64,000 bases of DNA from an uncultured beta proteobacterium (GTDB lineage: Bacteria; Pseudomonadota; Gammaproteobacteria; Burkholderiales; Burkholderiaceae_C), in NCBI GenBank assembly GCA_903876735.1, contig CAIRAW010000010.1, positions 1 through 64,000 of the forward strand, written 5' to 3'. Below the pieces are notes generated by a model, which was given only the letters and a program-made list of their open reading frames with translations, did no database searches and was not told the DNA's origin. Below, piece by piece: positions 32,220-40,886 of the stretch; the first letter of the stretch is position 1; each line of letters opens with the position of its first letter. Position numbers and translations under genes: made by a program.

Positions 32220-33164
32220 TCAGGGTGCGCGCGGCTTCAAACCCTTGGGCAGCGGAAACTTGACGGTCTCGGGTGTGCCGTCCATCTTGCGCACCGAGAC
32301 CGCACCGAGCGCCTTGATGCGATCGAGCACCTGGTTCACCAGAATTTCAGGCGCCGAGGCGCCAGCCGTCAAACCGACGCGCTGGCAGCCTTCAAACCAG
32401 GCTGGCTGCAGTTCGCCAGCACTGTCCACCATGTAACTCGGCGTGCCCAGCTTGCGCGCCAATTCCGCCAGGCGGTTGCTGTTGGAACTGGTCGGGCTAC
32501 CGACCACGATCACCAGTTCGACCTCCGAGCTCATGATCTTGACCGCGTCCTGGCGGTTTTGCGTGGCGTAGCAGATGTCCTGTTGCTTGGGTTCGCGCAC
32601 ATTGGGAAACCGCGCCTTGATGGCCGCTGCAATCTCGGCCGCATCGTCCACGCTGAGCGTGGTCTGCGTGACCACCGCCAGCTTGGCGCTCTGCGCCGGC
32701 CGCACGCGTGCGACATCGGCCACGTCCTCGACCAGATGGATGCCGCTGTCAAGCTGGCCCATCGTGCCCTCGACCTCGGGGTGCCCCTTGTGGCCGATCA
32801 TGATGAATTCATATCCCTCTTTGTGTAGCTTGGCCACTTCCACATGCACCTTGGTCACCAGCGGGCAGGTTGCATCAAACACCCGAAAACCGCGCGCTGC
32901 CGCCTCCAGTTGCACGGCACGGCTGACGCCATGGGCCGAAAAAATCAGCGTGGCACCGGCTGGGACTTCATCAAGGTCTTCAATGAAGATCGCGCCCTTG
33001 GCCTTGAGGTCATTGACGACATAGGTGTTGTGCACGATCTCGTGGCGCACGTAGATCGGCGCGCCAAACTTGCCCAGCGCTCGCTCCACGATTTCAATCG
33101 CGCGATCAACGCCGGCGCAAAAACCGCGCGGTTCCGCCAAAAGGACACTTACCCCCACGCTCAT
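32220..33164 (-). CDS. ispH: 4-hydroxy-3-methylbut-2-enyl diphosphate reductase
   Basis: Last step of the MEP pathway: reduces HMBPP to isopentenyl and dimethylallyl diphosphate using a [4Fe-4S] cluster. Cluster cysteines are in [12 protein letters not shown] (near residue 16), [11 protein letters not shown] (near 100) and ICYATQNRQ (near 200). The [10 protein letters not shown] substrate site and [13 protein letters not shown] follow. 314 residues. The start overlaps the stop of the FKBP-type isomerase gene (ATGA), the fkpB-ispH pairing of other proteobacteria. Confidence 0.96.
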   Translation of the reverse strand: MSVGVSVLLAEPRGFCAGVDRAIEIVERALGKFGAPIYVRHEIVHNTYVVNDLKAKGAIFIEDLDEVPAGATLIFSAHGVSRAVQLEAAARGFRVFDATCPLVTKVHVEVAKLHKEGYEFIMIGHKGHPEVEGTMGQLDSGIHLVEDVADVARVRPAQSAKLAVVTQTTLSVDDAAEIAAAIKARFPNVREPKQQDICYATQNRQDAVKIMSSEVELVIVVGSPTSSNSNRLAELARKLGTPSYMVDSAGELQPAWFEGCQRVGLTAGASAPEILVNQVLDRIKALGAVSVRKMDGTPETVKFPLPKGLKPRAP

Positions 33165-33625
33165 AACACCCCAATCACATGGACTTCAAACGTCACCGGC
33201 TGACCGGCCAGTGGATGGTTGAAGTCGAACAACACGGCATCACCGCGCTCGTCACTGCGCAATTGGCGCACGGTTCCGGCAAAACGGCCCTGGCCGTCGG
33301 GTGTCGGAAACTGCACGACGTCGCCCACGGCATAGCGTTCGGTGGCGTCTCCCATGTCCAGCAACACCTGGCGCGCCAGCCACTGCAGCATGTCCGGGTT
33401 GCGCTCGCCAAAGGCAGCGCCCGGCGCCATTTCGAAAGTGGCGCGGCTACCTTCGCTCAGGCCCAGCAAATGCGCCTCCAGCGCCGGCGACAAGGCACCG
33501 CTGCCAATGGTCAGGGTGGCCGGTTTGCCGGCAAAGGTGTTAATCAGATCGCCCGCCGGCCCCGCCAGGCGGTAGTGCAGCGTGAGAAACGAGCCTGATT
33601 CGACACAAAGAAGGGTGGCATTCAT
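33161..33625 (-). CDS. fkpB: FKBP-type peptidyl-prolyl isomerase (SlpA/FkpB-like)
   Basis: SlyD/SlpA-type prolyl isomerase, 154 residues, start at [13 protein letters not shown]. The FKBP core begins [18 protein letters not shown], continues with [44 protein letters not shown] and an inserted-in-flap segment, and ends [21 protein letters not shown], the usual SlpA ending. No His-rich tail, so FkpB rather than SlyD. It precedes ispH with overlapping stop and start codons, and is divergent from radC over 44 bp. Confidence 0.9.
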   Translation of the reverse strand: MNATLLCVESGSFLTLHYRLAGPAGDLINTFAGKPATLTIGSGALSPALEAHLLGLSEGSRATFEMAPGAAFGERNPDMLQWLARQVLLDMGDATERYAVGDVVQFPTPDGQGRFAGTVRQLRSDERGDAVLFDFNHPLAGQPVTFEVHVIGVL

Positions 33626-33669
33626 GGAGGAGTCCCGGATAATCTGGCTTGATTGTAAAAGCCAGCCCA

Positions 33670-34374
33670 ATGCCCCTCAAAGACATCCCCCCTGATGCAC
33701 GCCCGCGCGAGAAGCTGCTTGCACGCGGCGCAGCCGCGCTGAGCGACGCCGAGTTGCTGGCGCTGCTGCTGCGCACCGGCATCAAGGGCAAAGGCGTTCT
33801 GCAGATGGCACAGGAGCTGCTGCAACTCAAGCGCTCGGCCAGCGACGAGAACGACGGCTTCGACGGCATCTCCGGCCTGCTCAATGCCAGCGCCGACGAT
33901 CTGAAACGCGTTAAGGGCCTGGGGCCAGCCAAGCGCGCCGAACTGGTGGCGGTGCTGGAACTGGCGCGCCGCGCCATGGCGCAGCAACTCAAAGCCCGCA
34001 CCATTTTTGCCAGCCCCGACGCCGTCAAGCACTACCTGCAGCTGCACCTGGCGAACCGGGCACATGAAGTCTTTGCTGTGCTCTTTCTGGACGTGCAAAA
34101 CCGTCTGCTGGCACTGGAAGAAATGTTCCGCGGCACCCTGACCCAAACCAGCGTCTACCCACGCGAAGTCGTGTTGCGCGCCCTGCACCACCAGGCTGCT
34201 GCCGTGGTGCTGGCGCACAACCACCCCAGCGGCACGGTGCAGCCCTCGCGCGCCGACGAGGCCCTGACGCAAACCCTCAAAACCACGCTGGCGCTAATCG
34301 ACGTGCGCGTGCTCGATCACGTGATCGTGGCCCCGGGTGAAGCACTTTCGATGGCCGAGCGAGGTTTGCTGTGA
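33670..34374 (+). CDS. radC: RadC family JAB-domain protein
   Basis: 234 residues. N-terminal helix-hairpin-helix ([19 protein letters not shown]) and a C-terminal JAB/MPN metalloprotease-like domain with the HxHxxxD-type signature [15 protein letters not shown]. Its cellular role remains uncertain despite the historical repair name. Start at [15 protein letters not shown], the family start. Overlaps the next gene by 4 bp (GTGA). Confidence 0.93.
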   Translation: MPLKDIPPDARPREKLLARGAAALSDAELLALLLRTGIKGKGVLQMAQELLQLKRSASDENDGFDGISGLLNASADDLKRVKGLGPAKRAELVAVLELARRAMAQQLKARTIFASPDAVKHYLQLHLANRAHEVFAVLFLDVQNRLLALEEMFRGTLTQTSVYPREVVLRALHHQAAAVVLAHNHPSGTVQPSRADEALTQTLKTTLALIDVRVLDHVIVAPGEALSMAERGLL

Positions 34375-35027
34375 GTACCCAACCCGTCAAAATCGCCAGC
34401 CTGGCCGGCCTGAAGCAGGTCAAGCGCGAGATCGAGGCCAAGGCGCTGCAACACGCGCAGCAAGTGGCAGAACTGGCACGTGCCAAACAGCTGGTGACAA
34501 GCGAAGCCAATCTCTTTGTGCGCGCCGCCGGTGTGGTTCAGCCGCTGGCGCACAAGCGCCGGGCACAACTCCGAAAAGCGCTGCCGGTGCCCGAGGTCAT
34601 GCAATACCAGCGCGACGAGAAAGCGGTGCTGAGCGAGGCCATCAGCGACGATTTCGACGTTGGCACCCTGCTCGATGTCGACGAACACTTGAGCTTTCGC
34701 CGCCCCGGCATCGGCCCTGATGTGACGCGCAAACTGCGCCGCGGCGACTGGAGCATCCAGCGCCAGCTTGACCTGCACGGTCTGCGCCGCGACGAAGCGC
34801 GTGAGCATCTGAGCTTCTTCATCCGCGAGGCGCATCAGCAAGGCATTCGCTGCGTGCGGGTCGTGCACGGCAAGGGGCTGGGCTCGCCCGGCAAGGCGCC
34901 CGTGCTCAAAAGCCGGGTCCACAGCTGGCTGGTGCAAAAGCAGGAAGTGCTGGCCTTCGTTCAGGCCAAACCGGCCGACGGTGGCGCCGGTGCGCTGCTG
35001 GTGCTGCTGATGGCGTCAAAGGGCTAA
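34371..35027 (+). CDS. Smr-domain protein (SmrA/B-like)
   Basis: 218 residues. The C-terminal Smr domain shows [15 protein letters not shown] near residue 130, [22 protein letters not shown] near 168 and the closing [10 protein letters not shown]. The N-terminal 110 residues form a basic helical region. Smr proteins act on RNA at collided ribosomes (SmrB) or on DNA; which applies is not decidable here. GTG start overlapping the radC stop. Tail-to-tail with the FtsX-type permease. Confidence 0.88.
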   Translation: MSTQPVKIASLAGLKQVKREIEAKALQHAQQVAELARAKQLVTSEANLFVRAAGVVQPLAHKRRAQLRKALPVPEVMQYQRDEKAVLSEAISDDFDVGTLLDVDEHLSFRRPGIGPDVTRKLRRGDWSIQRQLDLHGLRRDEAREHLSFFIREAHQQGIRCVRVVHGKGLGSPGKAPVLKSRVHSWLVQKQEVLAFVQAKPADGGAGALLVLLMASKG

Positions 35028-35035
35028 AGCGACCC

Positions 35036-37555
35036 CTACTGTGCGGCCCGGCGCAGGGTCTCGACGACGGGGCGGCGCAGCACTTCGCGCAGGCCCCACC
35101 AGCCAGCGGCCAGGGCCAGCAGCGCGCCGCTGACGGCGCCGAACAGCGGCACCCAAAGCGAAACCGCCCACTCGAAATTAAACACGTAGCGCGCCAGCGC
35201 CCAGCCCAGCCCCATGGCCAGCAGCGAGGCCAGCAGCCCGGCGAGCAAACCCACGCCCATCAGTTCGGCACGCTGCACCTGGCGCAGCAAACGGCTGGTG
35301 GCACCCACCGCGCGCATCACGGCAAATTCACGCGTGCGCTCCTCGCGCGTCGCGGTCACCGCAGCAAACAGCACGACCAGCCCGGCCGCCAGCGTGAAGA
35401 CAAACAGGAACTCGACCGCGCCGATGACCTGGTCAAGCACGCGCTGCACCTGGGCAATGGTGCTGGTCATGTCAACCGCGGTGATGTTGGGAAAGCGGCG
35501 TACCAAGGTGCTGTCGAAACCGGGCAACGGCGGCGCGCGAAACGCGCTCATGTAGGTGGCGGGCACCTTGGGCAACTGGCTGACCGGGTACATGACAAAA
35601 AAATTGGCGCGCATCGAACCCCAGTCCACCTTGCGCAGCGAGGTGATGCGCGATTCGGTCTGCACGCCGCCGACGTCAAAGCGCAAGCTGTCGCCGAGCT
35701 TGAGCGCAAGCGTTTTCGCCAGACCCGCCTCGACGCTGATGGCGCCCTGCTCTTCTTCAATCCAGCGACCGGCCACGACCTCGTTCTGCGTTGGCTGGCG
35801 GGCGCTGGTCGAGAGATTGAACTCACGCTCCACCAGATGGCGCGCACGCTCGTCCGCATAGTCAAGCTGGGCCACTGGCTTGCCGTTGATGGCCAGGAGC
35901 CGGCCGCGGATCATGGGGTACCAGTCAAAGCGCTCGACGCCGCCTTCGCGCAGCGCCTGGCGAAAGGCATCACCCTGCTCGGGCATGATGTTGATGACAA
36001 AGCGGTTCGGCGCGTCGACCGGCGTCGCCTGGCGCCAACTGGCAATCAGATCGGTGCGCAAGAGCACCAGCAGCACCAGCGCCAGCAGGCCGACCGACAG
36101 CGCGCTGACCTGAAGCACGGCAAAGGCCGGCCGCGCCGAAATCTGGCGCGTGGCCAGCACCAACCAGCGCGGCGCGCTGCCCTCGTTGACCAGGCGGCGC
36201 AGCAGCATGACCGCCGCCCAGCTGGACAGCGCAAAGACCAGCGCGGCCCCGGCGAAGCCGCCGACCGCGATCAGCCCCAGCGTCAGGTCGCTGCTGGCCG
36301 CCAGCAGCAGCGCAGAAAAGCCAGCCACACCCAGACCCAGCACCGCCAGCGAGGCCGCCTTGAGTTGCCCGACATCGCGCCGGATCACGCGCAGCGCCGG
36401 CACCTGCGCCAGTTGCAGCACCGGTGGCAGGCCAAAAGCCAGCAGCAAGGTCAGGCCCATGCCCATGCCAAACAGCACCGGCCACAGGCTGGCGGCCGGC
36501 AGCGCGGCGGCCACCAGGCCGGCGAGCAGCAGCACGAACACATGGTGCACGGCGTAACCGCAGGCCACGCCCAAGGCGCTGGCGAGCGCGCCGATCAGGA
36601 TGAATTCGAAGGCATAGGCCAGCGCAATCGTGCGCTGCGGCAGGCCCAGCACGCGCAGCATGGCGCAGTCGTCCAGGTGACGGGCAGCAAAGCCGCGCGC
36701 CGCCAAAGCCACGGCCACCGCGCTGAGCAGGGCCGCCAGCAAGGCGATCAGGTTGAGAAACTTCTCGGCGCGCTCGAGCGTCTGGCCCAGTTCCGGGCGC
36801 CCGCCCTCCAAAGACTCGACGCGCACGCCGCGCACCTCGGGCTTTTTGACCTCGGCCTGCGCCCAATCGACAAAGGTCTTGATGCGACCATCGTCGCCGG
36901 CCAGCGCCAGGCGGTAGCTGATGCGGCTGGCCGGCTGGACCAGCGCCGTGGCGTCTATGTCGGCACGGTTGAGCATGACGCGCGGGGCAAAACTCATGAA
37001 GCCGGCGCCGCGGTCGGGCTCATTGGTAATGATTCTGTCGATGCGCAGGCTGGCATCGCCCAGCAGCAAGGTGTCGCCCATCTGCAGACCCAGCGCTTCA
37101 AGAAGAGGCGCTTCGACCCAGACCGCGCCCGCGTTCGGGATGGCCCGCGTCAGGCTGACCGGCGCGCCCGGCGCACTGGCCAGCGAGAGGCTGCCACGCA
37201 AGGGGTATCCGGCTTCGACCACCTTGAGCGCCACCAGTTTTGCAGCCCCGCCGCGTGCATCAACCGCGCGCGCCATGGTCGGAAAACCCAGCGTCTGCAC
37301 CTGCTCGAGCCCGAGCGCGCGCGCCTTCGCAACAAAGGCAGCCGGGGCCGGGTTATCGCTGACGATGACCGCATCGCCGCCCAGCAGTTGGCGCGCGTCG
37401 CGCTGCAAGCCACCCTTGAGCCGGTCGGCAAAAAACCCGACCGCCGTCAGCGCCGCCACCGCCAGCGTCACGGCAACAATCAACAAACGCAACTCACCCG
37501 AGCGCAGGTCGCGCCACAGGGAACGGGCGCCCAGGCGCCAAAAGGAAATCATCAT
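35036..37555 (-). CDS. ABC transporter permease, FtsX/MacB type (YbbP-like)
   Basis: 839 residues with an N-terminal membrane helix, a periplasmic domain, two FtsX domains each of three to four helices (about 255-385 and 715-830) and an extra pair of helices in between, as in the large YbbP-like permeases that extract lipids or lipoproteins. No ATPase gene lies next to it, whereas E. coli ybbP is next to ybbA. The partner ATPase must be elsewhere or the neighbour was lost. It follows fdhD on the same strand after 68 bp. Confidence 0.85.
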   Translation of the reverse strand: MMISFWRLGARSLWRDLRSGELRLLIVAVTLAVAALTAVGFFADRLKGGLQRDARQLLGGDAVIVSDNPAPAAFVAKARALGLEQVQTLGFPTMARAVDARGGAAKLVALKVVEAGYPLRGSLSLASAPGAPVSLTRAIPNAGAVWVEAPLLEALGLQMGDTLLLGDASLRIDRIITNEPDRGAGFMSFAPRVMLNRADIDATALVQPASRISYRLALAGDDGRIKTFVDWAQAEVKKPEVRGVRVESLEGGRPELGQTLERAEKFLNLIALLAALLSAVAVALAARGFAARHLDDCAMLRVLGLPQRTIALAYAFEFILIGALASALGVACGYAVHHVFVLLLAGLVAAALPAASLWPVLFGMGMGLTLLLAFGLPPVLQLAQVPALRVIRRDVGQLKAASLAVLGLGVAGFSALLLAASSDLTLGLIAVGGFAGAALVFALSSWAAVMLLRRLVNEGSAPRWLVLATRQISARPAFAVLQVSALSVGLLALVLLVLLRTDLIASWRQATPVDAPNRFVINIMPEQGDAFRQALREGGVERFDWYPMIRGRLLAINGKPVAQLDYADERARHLVEREFNLSTSARQPTQNEVVAGRWIEEEQGAISVEAGLAKTLALKLGDSLRFDVGGVQTESRITSLRKVDWGSMRANFFVMYPVSQLPKVPATYMSAFRAPPLPGFDSTLVRRFPNITAVDMTSTIAQVQRVLDQVIGAVEFLFVFTLAAGLVVLFAAVTATREERTREFAVMRAVGATSRLLRQVQRAELMGVGLLAGLLASLLAMGLGWALARYVFNFEWAVSLWVPLFGAVSGALLALAAGWWGLREVLRRPVVETLRRAAQ

Positions 37556-37623
37556 GGCGCTACCTTAGCGCATTTCCAACAAAGGGGGGATTCGCGCCCG
37601 AACAGCCTCGCTGCACAGGCCAT

Positions 37624-38472
37624 TCAGAATGTCGGGGGTGTGGTGGCCAGTTCCGGTTGCAACAGCAAGCGCTCGGGCGCGCTGTAGCAGAGAAAACGCC
37701 GGTTCGTGGCACGGCCGATCGCGCACAGGCCCAGGCGCTGCGCCAGTTCATGCCCCATCTGGGTCATGCCGCTGCGCGAGACCACGATAGCCACGCCCAT
37801 CTGCGCCGACTTGATCACCATCTCACTGGTCAGACGGCCGGTGGTGTAGAACACCTTGTCGGCGCCATCCATGCCTTGCATCCACATGGACCCGGCAATG
37901 GTGTCTATGGCGTTGTGACGACCCACGTCTTCAACAAACAACTGCAGATCCTCGCCCCGGAACAGCGCGCAGCCATGAACCGAGCCGGCCGACTTATAGG
38001 TGCTCTCGCGCAGCCGCATGGTGTTGACGATGCCATAGAGCTGGGCCTGGCTCAGCGTCGCCTCGGGCAGCACCAGCGTATCCACATCGGCCATCAGGTC
38101 GCCAAACATGCTGCCCTGGCCGCAGCCGGTGGTGTGCACGCGCCTGGCAGTGCGCGAGCGCAAATTGGCAATACCCTGGTGCGTCCTGACAGCCGCCGCG
38201 CCGACCTCCCAATCCACCGTGATCGAGTGCACTTCAGCCGCCGACTTGATCAGCCGCTGGTTGCGCAAAAAACCTAGCACCAGCAGTTCTGGCTGTGCGC
38301 CCAGCGTCATCAGCGTGAGCAGTTCCTGTTTGTCCACGTAAATCGTGAGCGCGCGCTCCGCCGGCATTGAAACCGCCACCGATTCGCCGAATTCATTGAG
38401 CGCACTGACCGTGTGCGTCAGGGGCGCACTGGTCTGCGTCAGGTACGGAAGCATGAAAGAATTGTTGGACAT
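37624..38472 (-). CDS. fdhD: Formate dehydrogenase accessory protein FdhD
   Basis: Sulfurtransferase that passes sulfur from IscS to the molybdenum cofactor of formate dehydrogenase. 282 residues with the family elements: TIYVDKQELLTLMTLGAQPELLVLGFL, the VEDVGRHNAIDTIAG nucleotide-binding block, and TGRLTSEMVIKSAQ. The loop that holds two cysteines (CxxC) in E. coli reads GCGQG here, with Cys117 kept and the second cysteine replaced by Gly120. It is on the same strand as the formate dehydrogenase operon but separated by three divergently oriented genes. Confidence 0.93.
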   Translation of the reverse strand: MSNNSFMLPYLTQTSAPLTHTVSALNEFGESVAVSMPAERALTIYVDKQELLTLMTLGAQPELLVLGFLRNQRLIKSAAEVHSITVDWEVGAAAVRTHQGIANLRSRTARRVHTTGCGQGSMFGDLMADVDTLVLPEATLSQAQLYGIVNTMRLRESTYKSAGSVHGCALFRGEDLQLFVEDVGRHNAIDTIAGSMWMQGMDGADKVFYTTGRLTSEMVIKSAQMGVAIVVSRSGMTQMGHELAQRLGLCAIGRATNRRFLCYSAPERLLLQPELATTPPTF

Positions 38473-38634
38473 CAGGCTGGCACTTTACCGGATTGGCAGG
38501 CAGGCCAGCGGTCACGGCCTGCAGCGCTGCGCCAAATATATGTCCGTCCGGCAAACGTATTGCGCCGTCGGGCAAAGGTTTGTGGCGTCAACGCGCGTAG
38601 CATTTTCAGACGTACCAACCAAGAGGAAACTGCC

Positions 38635-39717
38635 ATGTCCAACTCGCCAAGTACCCAACCGTCACCCATCATGAAACTAAAGGCCCTGGTTTTACCAGTC
38701 TTGCTGCTTGTCAGCGCAGCGCTCAACACCGAGACGGCAAACGCCTGCTCACGCGTGGTTTACCAGGGACCCAACAGCACCGTCATCACTGCACGTTCCA
38801 TGGACTGGAATGAGGACATGGGTACCAACCTCTGGATCTTCCCCACCGGCATGGCACGCAACGGCGAAGTCGGACCGAACTCGCTCAAATGGACTTCAAA
38901 ATTCGGCAGCGTCATCGCCACAGCATACGAAGTTTCCAGCGCAGACGGCATGAATGAAAAAGGACTGGTTGCCAACCTGCTCTGGCTCACAGAATCGGAA
39001 TATGGAAACTGGGATCAGAAAAAACCCGGACTCTCGATCGCGGCCTGGGTGCAATACGTGCTCGATTCCTACGCCACGGTGGATGAAACCGTCAAAGGCT
39101 TGAGCAAAGAAGAATTTGTCATCGTCACTGGCGGCACGCCGGGCAGAAACTCGCTGGCAACGCTGCATCTGGCCATCTCCGACCCGACAGGCGACAGCGC
39201 CATCTTTGAATACATTGGCGGAAAACTCGTCATCCACCACAGCCGGTCATATCAGGTGATGACGAACTCCCCCATCTTCGAAAAACAGTTGGCACTCAAT
39301 GAATACTGGAAGCAGATCGGCGGCACCGTCATGCTGCCGGGCACCAACCGCGCAGCCGACCGATTCGCACGCGCGTCGTTCTACATCAACGCGATCGCGC
39401 AGACGGCAGATCCGTACGTCGCAGTCGCCAGCGTCTTCAGCGTGATCCGCAATGTTTCCGTACCGTTCGGCATCAGCACCCCAGGACAGCCCAACATCTC
39501 CTCAACCCGCTGGCGCACCGTGGCTGACCAGAAGAACAAAATCTACTTCTTTGAATCGGCACTCACGCCCAACACCTTCTGGGTCGAGTTCAAGGACATC
39601 GACTTTTCGAAAAACGGCAAGGTCAAAAAACTCAGTATCTCCAACAGGGAAACCTACTCCGGCAACACCGCTGGCAAATTTGTGGAAACCACTCCCTTCA
39701 AGTTCATGGGCTTGTAG
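38635..39717 (+). CDS. Secreted linear amide C-N hydrolase (choloylglycine hydrolase family)
   Basis: Ntn-hydrolase. Residues 1-37 form a signal peptide ending ETANA, so cleavage exposes Cys38 as the N-terminal nucleophile (ANA-CSRVVYQG). Conserved partners are RSMDW (Asp), NEKGLVANLLWLTES, the Asn of MTNSP and the Arg in TNRAADRFARASF. 360 residues precursor. Relatives hydrolyse penicillin V, bile salts or acyl-homoserine lactones; the substrate here is unknown and no bile exposure is implied. Base composition looks less GC-rich than its neighbours, hinting at recent acquisition. AAGAGGAAA precedes the ATG. Confidence 0.87.
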   Translation: MSNSPSTQPSPIMKLKALVLPVLLLVSAALNTETANACSRVVYQGPNSTVITARSMDWNEDMGTNLWIFPTGMARNGEVGPNSLKWTSKFGSVIATAYEVSSADGMNEKGLVANLLWLTESEYGNWDQKKPGLSIAAWVQYVLDSYATVDETVKGLSKEEFVIVTGGTPGRNSLATLHLAISDPTGDSAIFEYIGGKLVIHHSRSYQVMTNSPIFEKQLALNEYWKQIGGTVMLPGTNRAADRFARASFYINAIAQTADPYVAVASVFSVIRNVSVPFGISTPGQPNISSTRWRTVADQKNKIYFFESALTPNTFWVEFKDIDFSKNGKVKKLSISNRETYSGNTAGKFVETTPFKFMGL

Positions 39718-39766
39718 ATCTGGCTGAAAATGCCCCGGTCCCAAACCACTCAATCTAGGTACAGCC

Positions 39767-40303
39767 ATGGCCAAGCGATCCTGCCCTTTGTCCAGGGTTT
39801 ATGGACTGCTTGAGCCCGGGCCGGTGCTGCTGCTGACGACGGCGCACAAAGGCAAGGCCAACGTGATGACGCTGTCCTGGCACACCATGATGGAGTTCGA
39901 GCCGCCACTGGTGGGCTGCATCGTCAGCAACCGAAACTTCAGCTTTGCGGCCCTCAAGGCAACGCGGGAGTGCGTGCTCAATATCCCGACGCTGGAACTC
40001 GCAACACAGGTGGTGGGCTGCGGCAATACTTCAGGCCAGACGCTCGACAAGTTCGCCGCCTTCGACCTGACGCCGCAGCCGGCCAGCCTGGTCGCCGCAC
40101 CGCGAATCAAGGAATGCTACGCCCAGTTCGAATGCCGTGTTGTCGATACCCGGGGCGTAAACCGCTACGGCCTGTTTGTGCTCGAAGTGCTCAAAGCCTG
40201 GATCGATCCATCCGTCAAGGCGCCAGCGACGGTGCACCATCAAGGGTACGGCGCATTCCGCGTGGCGGGCGAGACCATCCGCTTGCCATCAACGAAGAAA
40301 TAG
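39767..40303 (+). CDS. Flavin reductase family protein
   Basis: 178 residues. The fold of FMN-binding flavin reductase-like domains is suggested by the start PGPVLLLTTAHKGKANVMTLSWHTMMEFEPPLVGCIVSNRNFSFAALKATRECVLNIP and the FECRVVDTR...YGLFVLEVLKAW segment. Members bind FMN and reduce it with NAD(P)H or act as flavoprotein subunits. Independent gene 49 bp after the amidase, preceded by AGGTACAGCC. Function beyond the family not determinable. Confidence 0.85.
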   Translation: MAKRSCPLSRVYGLLEPGPVLLLTTAHKGKANVMTLSWHTMMEFEPPLVGCIVSNRNFSFAALKATRECVLNIPTLELATQVVGCGNTSGQTLDKFAAFDLTPQPASLVAAPRIKECYAQFECRVVDTRGVNRYGLFVLEVLKAWIDPSVKAPATVHHQGYGAFRVAGETIRLPSTKK

Positions 40304-40514
40304 ACATCGCCCGCGTCAACCACAGCAGGCTGTGCGACGAAAGAAAATAAGGGTTTATACCAACTCCCATGATTTGGATCAGTGTTTGTGGAAATGCGAA
40401 CGCGCAGAATGAACTTGTCGGGGCCAGATATGGTCCGTCGGGCACACCAAGACTGGTCGTGCAGACCTCGCGCAAGATGCCCCCTCAGCGGTTTATCCAT
40501 GAACGGAGGTCAAC

Positions 40515-40886
40515 ATGATGCACAACACCCAACTCGCCCTCGGGCTACTCGCAGCCACGCTGATGGTTGCAGCCTTGAGTGCCTGCGCGCCCGCAACGAT
40601 GCCAACCGCCGGGCCGGTCTGCGACCCGGTGGCCGCCAAGGGAATGGCGCTGAAAGACCACTGCCTGACCTGCCACAGCATGACCAAGCAAAAGGGAGGC
40701 CCGAGTTTCAAAGCGGTGGCGATGAAGTATCGCGGCAACGCAAATGCCGAGGCCAATCTCTACGGGCACCTGACGAGCGACAACCTCGCGCGGATGCCAG
40801 ACGGGGAGACCGGGTATCACAAGTGCATCGTCAAAGAAAACCCGGAAAAGATCCGCAACATGGTGCGCTGGATCCTCGCTCAATAA
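40515..40886 (+). CDS. Lipoprotein c-type cytochrome
   Basis: 123 residues. A lipoprotein signal ends in the lipobox ALSAC (Cys24). One heme-c site CLTCH (Cys50, Cys53, His54) is present, with Met94 in ARMPDG as the likely distal ligand. Cys36 and Cys104 could form a disulfide. It should sit on the periplasmic face of a membrane as a small electron carrier. GGAGG precedes the ATG. Its 3' end overlaps the convergent formate dehydrogenase alpha gene by 7 bp. The 211-bp region before it (40304-40514) holds no gene I can support. Confidence 0.88.
   Translation: MMHNTQLALGLLAATLMVAALSACAPATMPTAGPVCDPVAAKGMALKDHCLTCHSMTKQKGGPSFKAVAMKYRGNANAEANLYGHLTSDNLARMPDGETGYHKCIVKENPEKIRNMVRWILAQ

Noticed and set aside
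35837..37687. A 616-codon open frame on the plus strand
   Set aside because: Antisense to the FtsX-type permease and the end of fdhD; rich in Arg and Gln, no domain.
39766..40514. A possible riboswitch or small RNA between the flavin reductase and the cytochrome gene
   Set aside because: I looked for conserved stems and found none that I could name; the gap only holds the ordinary ribosome binding site.
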